Shown in pieces: positions 15,151 to 22,391 of a stretch of 34,161 bases of DNA. Position numbers and translations under genes: made by a program. Each line of letters starts with the position of its first letter. Position 1 is the first letter of the stretch. Below the pieces are notes generated by a model. That model did no database searches. It was not told where the DNA came from and worked only from the letters and a program-made list of their open reading frames with translations. This DNA is from Nocardioides sp. (GTDB taxonomy: Bacteria > Actinomycetota > Actinomycetes > Propionibacteriales > Nocardioidaceae), in the NCBI GenBank assembly GCA_003519585.1, contig DOWL01000134.1, forward strand, positions 1 to 34,161, given 5' to 3'.

Positions 15151-16346
15151 GCGAGGTCCTTGGTGGTCGTGGTGGCGGAGGGTTCGAGACATTCGTGGCC
15201 GGCGTTCGCACCGATCTCGTCGGGCGACATCCCGACCTCGGCGAGCACCTCGGCCGTGTGCTGCCCGATGAGTGGCGCATGCCGCCGCAGGCCCGGGATG
15301 GCCCGATCGAAGCGAACCGGCGATGGGGTAGCGCGGTAGCGGCCGGCGACCGGGTGCTCCTCGAACGGCAGCTCGGCGACCAGTTCGTCCAGGTCGGCCA
15401 CGGGCGTGGCAGGGATCTCGTGCAGCGAGCAGAACTCCAGCCATTCGGCCGTCGTGCGCAGTCCGGTGATGGAGTGGACGGTCTGATAGAGGAAGTCGGA
15501 GTTGAGAATGCAGTCGCGCAAGGTCGCGCAGCGTGGGTCGCCCACCAGCTCCGCCCGCTCCCCGGCGAGGAACAGCGCTTCGTAGTGGGCGCGCGAGTAC
15601 GGCAGGACGTGGATCCAGCCGTCGCGCGTCCGCTGCGGTCGACGGTTGGGCGTGAGGATGCGTGGGTAGCCGGCCGGTTCGGTCGAGCCGTCCGCGATGG
15701 CGTTGGCACCGTGTTCGACGAGCATGAACGACTTCATGACGTCGACCATCGGCACCTCGATGTGCTGGCCCTCGCCGGTGGTCGCCCGGCGCACCAGCGA
15801 GGCGAGGAGCGCGTAGGCGATGGTGAGGCCGCAGACCTTGTCGGCCATGATCGTCGGCGTCAGCATCGGTTCGCCGTGGACGCGGCGGAAGGCGTCGGCG
15901 ATGCCGGTGGCCGCCTGGATCACGTCGTCGTACGCCGGGTCGTCAGCGCGGTCGGTGTCGCTCGCGAACCCCTGCGCCTGGCAATAGACGAGGTCTGGCC
16001 GCACCGCCGCGAGCTCGTCGTAGGTCAGGCCGAGGCTCTTCAGCGAGCGCGGTCGCAGGTTGGTGACGAACGCGTCGCAGGTGGCGACGATGCGTAGCAG
16101 CGCCGTACGCCCGGCCTCGGACCTGAGGTCCAGGTCGACATTCCGCTTGTTGCGCAGGAGGTTGAGCGCGATGCCAGACAGCTGCGGGACCGGCCCGCCG
16201 CTCATGATCCGACTGGTGTCGCCGGCGGCGCTCTCGACGGTGATCACATCGGCGCCGAGGTCGCCGAGGATCTGGGTGGCGTAGGGACCCATGATCACCG
16301 AGCTGAGGTCCAACACCCGGACCCCCGCGAGAGGACCCTCAGCCAT
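15147..16346 (-). CDS. Class III (CaiB/BaiF) CoA-transferase
   Basis: A protein of 399 aa. It opens with PLAGVRVLDLSSVIMGPYATQILGDLGADVITVE split over residues 5-38, the family signature, followed by NKRNVDLDLRSEAGR (66-80) and LVYCQAQGF (119-127). The catalytic aspartate of the family is Asp140 in DPAYDDVIQAATG. Such enzymes move CoA between acids without ATP, and a transfer from a downstream pathway thioester onto the substrate acid would explain the lack of a CoA ligase in the window. The ATG at 16346 overlaps the nitroreductase-like gene stop by eight bases. Confidence 0.93.
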   Translation of the reverse strand: MAEGPLAGVRVLDLSSVIMGPYATQILGDLGADVITVESAAGDTSRIMSGGPVPQLSGIALNLLRNKRNVDLDLRSEAGRTALLRIVATCDAFVTNLRPRSLKSLGLTYDELAAVRPDLVYCQAQGFASDTDRADDPAYDDVIQAATGIADAFRRVHGEPMLTPTIMADKVCGLTIAYALLASLVRRATTGEGQHIEVPMVDVMKSFMLVEHGANAIADGSTEPAGYPRILTPNRRPQRTRDGWIHVLPYSRAHYEALFLAGERAELVGDPRCATLRDCILNSDFLYQTVHSITGLRTTAEWLEFCSLHEIPATPVADLDELVAELPFEEHPVAGRYRATPSPVRFDRAIPGLRRHAPLIGQHTAEVLAEVGMSPDEIGANAGHECLEPSATTTTKDLA

Positions 16347-16983
16347 GGCGATTCCAGCTCATCACCTCGGCCAGCGGTCGCCGGCGGGCGGGCTTGAACT
16401 CCTGCCGATCTGGGTGGCCGACCGCGATGATGCCGGCCTGCGTCATCCGGGGATAAGGGATCTCGAGCAGGTCCGCAAGCTCCCCCTCGAGGTCGAGACC
16501 CCGAGCAGTGTAGCTGGTGACGAGACCCCGGGAACGGGCCGCCAGCATGAAGCTCCACGCGGCCGGGAGGATCGAGGCCCACCACGAGGCCTGATCCTGG
16601 CGGCTCACGGGCGCCGGTGACTCACGGTACGGAACGACGAGAACCGGAGCCTCGGCCATGCTCCGCGCACCCTCGCGCGCGGACTCGGCCACCGCCGCAG
16701 GAAGCCGCGCGCCCGCCTCGGTCGGCTCGTCCGCCTCCCCGTAGTGGCGGGTGAATGCGCGGAGGTAGACATCTCCGACCGCCTTCTTCAGGCTCGCATC
16801 GTCGATCGCCAGGAACCGCCAGTCCTGCCGGTTCGCTCCGCTCGGCGCCTGCAGCGCGAGCTCGAGGCACCGCTCGACGGTCGAGCGGTCCACGGGACGC
16901 GTGCAGTCCATCCGCTTGCGGACCGCCCGGGTGGTGGTGAGAACGTGGTCGACATCCGGGTGGACGATGGGGTCGGGTGACAA
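16339..16983 (-). CDS. Nitroreductase-family FMN flavoprotein
   Basis: A protein of 214 aa. TTTRAVRKRMD (16-26) and LALQAPSGANRQDWRF (42-57) are the FMN phosphate and re-face segments of the nitroreductase fold; AGIIAVGHP near the C-terminus completes it. The start is TTG at 16983, chosen because GAGGAG lies six bases upstream and no ATG or GTG lies nearby in frame. Within a CoA-thioester operon, a role as an NAD(P)H-dependent ene-reductase or dehydrogenase acting on an unsaturated ring intermediate is more likely than nitro reduction. The next upstream gene ends 25 bases away. Confidence 0.88.
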   Translation of the reverse strand: MSPDPIVHPDVDHVLTTTRAVRKRMDCTRPVDRSTVERCLELALQAPSGANRQDWRFLAIDDASLKKAVGDVYLRAFTRHYGEADEPTEAGARLPAAVAESAREGARSMAEAPVLVVPYRESPAPVSRQDQASWWASILPAAWSFMLAARSRGLVTSYTARGLDLEGELADLLEIPYPRMTQAGIIAVGHPDRQEFKPARRRPLAEVMSWNRHG

Positions 16984-17008
16984 GGCGTGCTCCTCGGTGC
17001 GGTCGGGC

Positions 17009-17542
17009 TCAGGTGAGGTCGAAGGCCGCGAGCAGGCCGGCCAGTGCGCGGAAGTAAGTGGCCCTCATGACCACGGCGATCGTCCGCTCGACGCCCAGCG
17101 CCTCCACGAGCGCAATGAAGTCGCCGTCCGAGGGCCGATCTCCGCGGCCGACGGAGGTCGCGACGGCAATCGCCGCGCGCTGACCGTCGTCGAAGCCCGG
17201 GTGGTCTCCAGGCTGGGCACTCCGCAACGCCTCCAGCTGGGTGGTCGACAGGCCTGCCGCACCGGCACGCCCGACCTGATGGCGCCATTGCCGGTTCGAG
17301 CCCACCACGTGGGCCACCCGCAGTACGACTGGGACGTCGAGTGGGAGCTCGAGCGCAACCGAGCCGCGCATGGCGCCCGCCAGACCGTCCCACGCACGCA
17401 GCTGGTCAGGTGCGTGCGCGAGGACTCGGTACAGCGGCGGCACTGCGGCTCCGGCACTGCGGAACTGCTCGAAGACCGCAACGGCCTCGGTGGCTGCCTC
17501 GTCGTCGCTGACCGGCTCCAGGCGAGCGATAGCGGCGTTCAT
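17009..17542 (-). CDS. Carboxymuconolactone-decarboxylase/AhpD-like protein
   Basis: A protein of 177 aa made mainly of helices, with the CMD-fold core VVLRVAHVVGSNRQWRHQVGRAG split around residues 72-94. In AhpD-type peroxidases this segment carries a CxxC pair before the histidine; here those positions are Ser82 and Trp85 (SNRQWRHQ), so a thiol redox role is excluded. The start overlaps the stop of the next CMD-like gene by four bases (ATGA). Two neighbouring CMD-like genes of unequal length suggest a heteromeric enzyme or two steps on related intermediates. The reaction is not known; decarboxylation, hydration or isomerisation of a ring compound are options. Confidence 0.78.
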   Translation of the reverse strand: MNAAIARLEPVSDDEAATEAVAVFEQFRSAGAAVPPLYRVLAHAPDQLRAWDGLAGAMRGSVALELPLDVPVVLRVAHVVGSNRQWRHQVGRAGAAGLSTTQLEALRSAQPGDHPGFDDGQRAAIAVATSVGRGDRPSDGDFIALVEALGVERTIAVVMRATYFRALAGLLAAFDLT

Positions 17543-17940
17543 GACGAGGGCGCTGCCCGCTCGTCGTCGATGCGCTTGAGGACGTTCAGCGCCTCGCCAG
17601 CGGACGGCCAGCCGGCGTAGAAGGCCACGTGGGTCACGATGGCGACCAGCTCATCGAAGGTGACCCCGTTGACGAGGGCCGCACGCAGGTGGTTCTCGAG
17701 CTCGCGGGAGCGCGAGGTCGGCACCAGCGCGGCGACTGTGATCATGCTGCGGGTTCGCACGTCGAGGGTGTCGTCGAGCCACACGTCTCCGAAGAGGGTC
17801 TCGGTGGTCCACCGCTGCCAGTTCGGGGCGACAGTGTTGCGCTCTGTGATCTTGTCGACGAGCTCGTCGCCGAGCATCGAGCGAAGCAGAGCGAGCCCGG
17901 CCGCACCTCGGGCTTCAGGCGTGACTGCAGGATCGGACAT
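17539..17940 (-). CDS. Carboxymuconolactone-decarboxylase-family protein, PcaC-like
   Basis: A protein of 133 aa, the usual length for the gamma-carboxymuconolactone decarboxylase family. It has LDVRTRSMITVAALVP (77-92), ELENHLRAALVNGVT and THVAFYAGWPSAGEAL, the motifs of that family. No cysteines are present. The ATG at 17940 has AGGAG six bases upstream; an in-frame upstream extension is not needed. It lies 50 bases downstream of the SDR gene and overlaps the next CMD-like gene. No protocatechuate pathway partners are seen, so the substrate is probably not carboxymuconolactone. Confidence 0.87.
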   Translation of the reverse strand: MSDPAVTPEARGAAGLALLRSMLGDELVDKITERNTVAPNWQRWTTETLFGDVWLDDTLDVRTRSMITVAALVPTSRSRELENHLRAALVNGVTFDELVAIVTHVAFYAGWPSAGEALNVLKRIDDERAAPSS

Positions 17941-17990
17941 GAGTGTCTCCTGGGTAGTGGAGCGGCGATGTCGCGGGGCGCATCGGGCGC

Positions 17991-18773
17991 TCACGGCATG
18001 ATCGAGCCGCCGTTGATGTTGAAGTTCTGGCCGGTGATCCAGCTGCTGAGGTCCGACAGCAGGAAGACGATGAAGTTGGCGCAGTCCTCGGGCTCACCGA
18101 GCCGGCGCATGGGCAGGCCCGCGACCCGTGCGGCCACCTGTTCCGGCGTGGCGCGATTGAGGTAGAGCGGGGTGTTGAGCCCACCACCCGGCGACACACA
18201 GTTGACGCGGACGCCATACTTCCCGACCTCGCGCGCCATCGACCTCGTCATGGTGATGACGCCGCCCTTCGTGGCGGCGTAATGCGTGAGGTTCGGCGAA
18301 CCGGTCGTACCTACCGCCGAGCTGATCGTGACGATCGCACCACCGGTGCCACGGTCCCGCATGATCCGAGCGGCCTCCTGCGCCGCGACGAACGTTCCCC
18401 GCAGGTTGACGTCCTGCACGACCTGCCACTGCTCGGGCGTCATCTCGAGGACGTCGACGTCCGGCGCGATGCCCGCCGAGCAGACGACTCCAAGGGGCCG
18501 ACCGTCGGCCGCGGCGTCGCGGAGGAAGGACCGGACCTGTTCGTCCACGGAGACGTCCACCTTGACGCCTCGGATGTTCAATCCGTCAGCACGAGCTCGC
18601 TGCTCCACGTTCTCCAGCGAGTCGTCGCTGAGGTCCCCGACGACGATGTGCGCGCCCGCCTTCTCGGCCAGCAGTGCGGCCGACCAGCCGATGCCGCGCG
18701 CACCACCGGTGATCGCGATCGTGGCGCCGCCGAGCCCGGTGAAAGCCTGCCGCGCAGGATCGGGCGAGGGCAT
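17991..18773 (-). CDS. Short-chain dehydrogenase/reductase
   Basis: A protein of 260 aa, classical SDR type. TGGARGIG (22-29) binds the nucleotide. GDLSDDS (46-52) puts an Asp at the end of strand 2, which favours NAD(H). The usual NNAG reads CSAG (98-101). The catalytic residues are Ser152, Tyr165 and Lys169 (HYAATK). PEDCANFIVFLLSDLSSWITGQ is the usual C-terminal segment. The ATG at 18773 has a strong GGAGG five bases upstream, so the long in-frame extension further upstream was rejected. In the operon it is a good candidate for oxidising a hydroxyacyl-CoA or ring alcohol to the ketone needed for retro-Claisen cleavage. Confidence 0.92.
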   Translation of the reverse strand: MPSPDPARQAFTGLGGATIAITGGARGIGWSAALLAEKAGAHIVVGDLSDDSLENVEQRARADGLNIRGVKVDVSVDEQVRSFLRDAAADGRPLGVVCSAGIAPDVDVLEMTPEQWQVVQDVNLRGTFVAAQEAARIMRDRGTGGAIVTISSAVGTTGSPNLTHYAATKGGVITMTRSMAREVGKYGVRVNCVSPGGGLNTPLYLNRATPEQVAARVAGLPMRRLGEPEDCANFIVFLLSDLSSWITGQNFNINGGSIMP

Positions 18774-18892
18774 CGGGACCTCCGAGGGCGTCGGCTGCGG
18801 CACTGTTGCATCGTTCACCGCATCGGGCGCAGGCGTGAGGACATCGGTCACAACTGACTGCGACTTCGCGGACGCCGCAGCCGCGGTGCGGG

Positions 18893-19417
18893 TCACGGGA
18901 GTCGGTGGAATCCGCGGCGGAAGTAGACCGCAGGTTCCCGGGCGAGGTCGGCCTCGGCCGAGAGGACCTCGCCGACCAGGATGGTGTGGTCTCCGGCGAG
19001 ATGGCGTTGGTGGCTGCGGCAGTGGAGGGTGACGATCGCCTCGTCCAGCACCGGTAGGCCGTGCGGACCGGGCTGGAAGCCGCCGCCGAACTTGTCGGCT
19101 CCCCGCGTCGCGAACCGACCCGCGACCTCCACGTGGTCGGGGTGGATGACCTGGATCACCCACTCTTCGGCGACGGCGAAGGCGGCGTGGCACTCGGCGC
19201 TCGTCGCGAGGCAGACCAGGACGAGCGGCGGGTCCATCGACACGGAGCAGAACGACGACGCCGTGAACCCCCACCACCGACCGTCGCTGTCGGTGGTCGT
19301 CACGATCGTCACCCCCGAGGGGAACGACGCAAGGGCATCACGAAGCGCGGCCTCGTCGTGGCGGGACACCAACGACAAGGACGCGACGGGTGTTGCCACT
19401 TCCGCGGCCTGGCTCAT
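18893..19417 (-). CDS. Flavin reductase domain protein (two-component oxygenase partner)
   Basis: A protein of 174 aa in the HpaC-like flavin reductase family: FPSGVTIVTT (29-38), TASSFCSVSMDPPLVLVCLA, ADKFGGGF and GDHTILVGEV. It uses NAD(P)H to make free reduced flavin, which would feed the luciferase-like monooxygenase at 4605-5762. The start is ATG at 19417 with GGGAGGAG nine bases upstream; an ATG at 19450 also exists but has no good ribosome site. It is the first gene of the ten-gene minus operon. Operator site C begins 97 bases upstream. The 119-base gap to the SDR gene (18774-18892) shows no feature I can support. Confidence 0.9.
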   Translation of the reverse strand: MSQAAEVATPVASLSLVSRHDEAALRDALASFPSGVTIVTTTDSDGRWWGFTASSFCSVSMDPPLVLVCLATSAECHAAFAVAEEWVIQVIHPDHVEVAGRFATRGADKFGGGFQPGPHGLPVLDEAIVTLHCRSHQRHLAGDHTILVGEVLSAEADLAREPAVYFRRGFHRLP

Positions 19418-19514
19418 GCCTGCTCGCTCCTCCCGAGACGGTTCGGCCATCTCACAACATCCGGATGGTCCCTCTCCGCTCAGGCGACCAGCCACGACAG
19501 GCGTCTCATTGCAC

Positions 19515-19530
19515 TGTGAGCACAGTCACC
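19515..19530. promoter_or_regulatory. Crp-like operator, site C (TGTGAG-N4-GTCACC)
   Basis: The site reads TGTGAGCACAGTCACC. It is in the 169-base divergent region between the ten-gene operon (start 19417, 97 bases away) and the plus-strand operon (start 19587, 56 bases away), so it may control both. The twelve fixed bases match sites A, B and D. Confidence 0.7.
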
Positions 19531-19586
19531 GCGCCGAGCGCCGTCACCTCGCACAATCCGACGTGCCGAGAACCAGGAGGCGCACG

Positions 19587-19904
19587 ATGAGGGTCCGCGT
19601 ATCGAGTCGAGGGGAGCTCTCGCTCACCAAGCTGGACGAGTTCGACCGGTTCGACATCGAGGTAGCAGGCGACACCGGGCGCGCCGAGGTCGCGCTTGCC
19701 CTCGCCGAGCTTGGCCAACCCACCGACGATCTGAGCCACGTCTTCGTGGAGCCGGCGTGGGTGGTCAGGCAGGGCGGCGAACGCTCCCGCGCCCAGGAGT
19801 GGCGCGACGGGTGGGAGGCGATGGCCGCCTTCGCGGCCGCTCACGGCTGGACTGACGATCGCGGCCGGATCCGCGCCCACGTGACGTTCGGCGCGCCTCG
19901 GTGA
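19587..19904 (+). CDS. Small protein of unknown function
   Basis: A protein of 105 aa that I do not recognise. The ATG at 19587 has a perfect AGGAGG six bases upstream, and its stop overlaps the ferredoxin reductase start (GTGA), so it is almost certainly translated. It starts with a short beta-rich stretch, has the segment HVFVEPAWVVRQGGERSRAQEW (51-72, hyphenless in the protein) and ends with a helix followed by GRIRAHVTF. It has no cysteine, so it is not the ferredoxin missing from this window. It has no signal peptide or membrane segment. Its fixed position before a reductase and formaldehyde dehydrogenase suggests a subunit or accessory factor of the same oxidation step. Confidence 0.8.
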   Translation: MRVRVSSRGELSLTKLDEFDRFDIEVAGDTGRAEVALALAELGQPTDDLSHVFVEPAWVVRQGGERSRAQEWRDGWEAMAAFAAAHGWTDDRGRIRAHVTFGAPR

Positions 19905-21106
19905 CCACCGGATCGTCCGTGAGCTCGGTCGTCGTCGTCGGCGCATCCGCCGCCGGACTCGCGGCCGCTGAGAGCCTGCGCCGAGCCGGATTCGATGGGG
20001 CGCTCACGCTCGTCGGTGACGAGGCGCACCAGCCGTACGACCGGCCGCCCTTGTCCAAGCAGGTCCTCAAGGGCGAGTGGTCACCGGAGCGGGTGGCACT
20101 GCGACGGCCCGACGGGCTGGCGAAGCTCGATGTGACGTGGCGACTCGGCGTCGCGGCGATCGGGCTCGACGTCGCGCGCCGCGAGATCCGGCTCGCCGAC
20201 GGCACCGACCTCGCCTACGACGGGCTGGTGATCGCGACCGGCGTGTCCGCGCGCCACCTGCCCTCCGCAACCGACGTGAGCGGGGTCCACACGCTCCGCA
20301 CCCTGCACGATGCGCTCACCTTTCGCGACGAGTTGCTCTCCGCACGGCGGCTCGCCGTCGTCGGCGCAGGCTTCCTCGGCTCCGAGGTGGCCGCGGTCGG
20401 TCGGGAGCTCGGCCTCGACGTGACCCTCGTCGACCCGCTGCCCGCGCCGATGGTCCGCCAGCTCGGACTGCACGTAGGGGGACTGATCGCCGAGCTGCAC
20501 AAGGGTCGCGGCGTCGACCTACGCCTCGGTGTCGGCGTACGACGGCTCCTGGGCAAGGCCGGCGCGGTGACAGGTCTCGAGCTCGCCGACGACACCCAGG
20601 TCGAGGCAGACGTCGTGCTGGTCGGCGTCGGCTCGACGCCCAACACAAAGTGGCTGGACGGGAGCGGGCTGAACACCACGAACGGGGTCGTCTGCGACGC
20701 CCACTGCCGCGCCGCCGACGGAGTCGTGGCAGCAGGTGACGTCGCTAGCTGGTTCCACCAGGGCCTCGGTCGACAGGTCCGGCTCGAGCACCGCACCAAC
20801 GCCGTCGAGCAAGGCGCCGCGGCCGCCCTCGCCCTCATGGAGCCCGATGCCCCTCCGTTCACGCCGGTCCCGTTCTTCTGGACCGACCAGTACGACGTGA
20901 AGGTCCAGGTCTACGGGTTGCCCGAGCCCGGGGACGAGGTGCACCGCTCGACGGCCTCACTCTCAGACGACCGGTTCGCGCTGTCCTTCGTGCGCGGGGG
21001 GCGCGTCGTCGCCGGGCTCGCCTGGAACATGCCGAAGGAGGCACTCCGACTACGCGCGGCAGTGGCGGAGACGTTCCGCACTACACCGACGAGAGAGGAA
21101 CCGTGA
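19901..21106 (+). CDS. NAD(P)H-dependent ferredoxin/rubredoxin reductase
   Basis: A protein of 401 aa of the putidaredoxin-reductase type. The FAD motif is GASAAG (14-19), followed by DRPPLSK (47-53). IATGVSAR marks the hinge, and the NAD site is GAGFLG (155-160). VAAGDVA near residue 280 is the second FAD contact, and a C-terminal reductase domain with WTDQYDVKVQVYG follows. It passes electrons from NAD(P)H to a ferredoxin that serves a P450 or Rieske oxygenase. The only oxygenase here that would need it is the P450 at 29511-30734, and no ferredoxin gene is in the window. The GTG start overlaps the small upstream gene, and the formaldehyde dehydrogenase starts one base after its stop. Confidence 0.93.
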   Translation: MTTGSSVSSVVVVGASAAGLAAAESLRRAGFDGALTLVGDEAHQPYDRPPLSKQVLKGEWSPERVALRRPDGLAKLDVTWRLGVAAIGLDVARREIRLADGTDLAYDGLVIATGVSARHLPSATDVSGVHTLRTLHDALTFRDELLSARRLAVVGAGFLGSEVAAVGRELGLDVTLVDPLPAPMVRQLGLHVGGLIAELHKGRGVDLRLGVGVRRLLGKAGAVTGLELADDTQVEADVVLVGVGSTPNTKWLDGSGLNTTNGVVCDAHCRAADGVVAAGDVASWFHQGLGRQVRLEHRTNAVEQGAAAALALMEPDAPPFTPVPFFWTDQYDVKVQVYGLPEPGDEVHRSTASLSDDRFALSFVRGGRVVAGLAWNMPKEALRLRAAVAETFRTTPTREEP

Positions 21107-21107
21107 G

Positions 21108-22328
21108 ATGGCAGGCAACAGAGCAGTCGCCTACCGAGGCCCGGGCCGGGTCGAGGTCATCGACATCGACTACCCGACCTTCGAGCTCAAGGACGGCCCG
21201 GGGGTGAACCCGCAGAATGTCGGCCGGAAGGTGCCGCACGGTGTGATCCTTCGGACCGTCGCGACCAACATCTGCGGTTCGGACCAGCACATGGTCCGTG
21301 GCCGCACGACCGCCCCGCTCGACCTGGTCCTCGGGCACGAGATCACCGGTGAGGTGGTCGAGGTCGGGCCGGACGTGGAGTTCGTGAAGGTCGGCGACAT
21401 CGTCTCAGTCCCCTTCAACATCGCCTGCGGCCGGTGCCGCAACTGCAAGGAGGGCAAGACCGGGATCTGCCTCAACGTCAACCCGGACCGGCCGGGCTCG
21501 GCGTACGGGTACGTCGACATGGGAGGTTGGGTCGGCGGCCAAGCGGAGTACGTCCTGGTCCCCTACGCCGACTGGAACCTGTTGCGCTTCCCGGACCGCG
21601 ACCAGGCCATGGCGAAGATACTGGACCTGGCAACACTCTCCGACATCTTCCCCACCGGCTTCCACGGAGCGGTGACCGCGGGCGTCAGCGTCGGCTCCAC
21701 CGTCTACGTCGCGGGCGCTGGCCCCGTGGGCTTGGCTGCGGCTGCCTCGGCGCACCTGCTCGGCGCGGCCGTGGTCGTGGTGGGGGACCTCAACTCCGAG
21801 CGGCTTGCGCAAGCCCGCAGCTTCGGCTGCGAGACCGTCGACGTCGGTGCCGGCCCGATCGCCGACCAGCTCGAGCAGCTGCTCGGCGTACCCGAGGTCG
21901 ACTGCGGTGTCGACGCTGTCGGCTTCGAAGCCCGGGGCCAAGGCCATGGCGCCGCCGCCGCCGAGGCACCAGCGGCCGTCCTCAACTCCCTGATGCAGGT
22001 GACGGCTGCCGGAGGTGCCCTCGGCATCCCGGGCCTCTATGTCACCGGCGATCCGGGAGCTGTCGACGAGGCGGCGAAGGTCGGCTCGCTGTCGCTCGGC
22101 CTCGGCACGGGCTGGGCCAAGTCGCTCTCCTTCACCACCGGCCAGTGCCCGGTGATGCGCTACCACCGGCAGCTCATGATGGCGATCCTCCACGACCGCG
22201 TCCAGATCGCCGCGGCCGTTAATGCCACCGCGATCCCGCTCGAGGAGGCGCCGCGCGGCTACGCCGAGTTCGACGCCGGTGCCGCCACGAAGTACGTCCT
22301 CGATCCGAACGGCTACCTGGCAGCGTGA
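21108..22328 (+). CDS. fdhA: Glutathione-independent formaldehyde dehydrogenase (zinc, NAD)
   Basis: A protein of 406 aa, very like the Pseudomonas putida enzyme that oxidises formaldehyde to formate with tightly bound NAD. Shared segments include TNICGSDQHMVRGRTTA (53-69) and AYGYVDMGGW (132-141). Cys56, His77 and Glu78 (GHE) are at the catalytic zinc. Cys107, Cys110, Cys113 and Cys121 bind the structural zinc. GAGPVG is the NAD site. Compared with the Pseudomonas protein there is a short insertion near residues 29-38 (DGPGVNPQNV). It starts one base after the ferredoxin reductase stop. The pairing suggests that a monooxygenase step releases formaldehyde by demethylation. Related enzymes also oxidise other aldehydes or alcohols, so the substrate is not proven. 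Confidence 0.92.
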   Translation: MAGNRAVAYRGPGRVEVIDIDYPTFELKDGPGVNPQNVGRKVPHGVILRTVATNICGSDQHMVRGRTTAPLDLVLGHEITGEVVEVGPDVEFVKVGDIVSVPFNIACGRCRNCKEGKTGICLNVNPDRPGSAYGYVDMGGWVGGQAEYVLVPYADWNLLRFPDRDQAMAKILDLATLSDIFPTGFHGAVTAGVSVGSTVYVAGAGPVGLAAAASAHLLGAAVVVVGDLNSERLAQARSFGCETVDVGAGPIADQLEQLLGVPEVDCGVDAVGFEARGQGHGAAAAEAPAAVLNSLMQVTAAGGALGIPGLYVTGDPGAVDEAAKVGSLSLGLGTGWAKSLSFTTGQCPVMRYHRQLMMAILHDRVQIAAAVNATAIPLEEAPRGYAEFDAGAATKYVLDPNGYLAA

Positions 22329-22340
22329 GCGCCGAGGAGA

Positions 22341-22369
22341 GCGGCTCCGACCCGCTGGGTCGGAGCCGC
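22341..22369. terminator. Strong bidirectional hairpin between convergent genes
   Basis: A perfect 13-bp stem (GCGGCTCCGACCC with its complement) around a three-base GCT loop lies 12 bases after the formaldehyde dehydrogenase stop and 22 bases before the PhyH stop. A small GTCGA-GTG-TCGAC hairpin follows. There is no T-run, which is common in high-GC actinobacteria. Position and stem perfection support termination for both strands. Confidence 0.85.
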
Positions 22370-22391
22370 CGTCGAGTGTCGACGGGTGCGC

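Noticed and set aside
18774..19277. N-terminal extension of the 17991-18773 SDR
   Set aside because: The frame stays open, but GGAGG sits five bases before the ATG at 18773, and the extension is low-complexity and overlaps the flavin reductase gene.
19587..19904. Idea that the small protein is the missing ferredoxin
   Set aside because: It has no cysteine, so it cannot hold an iron-sulfur cluster.
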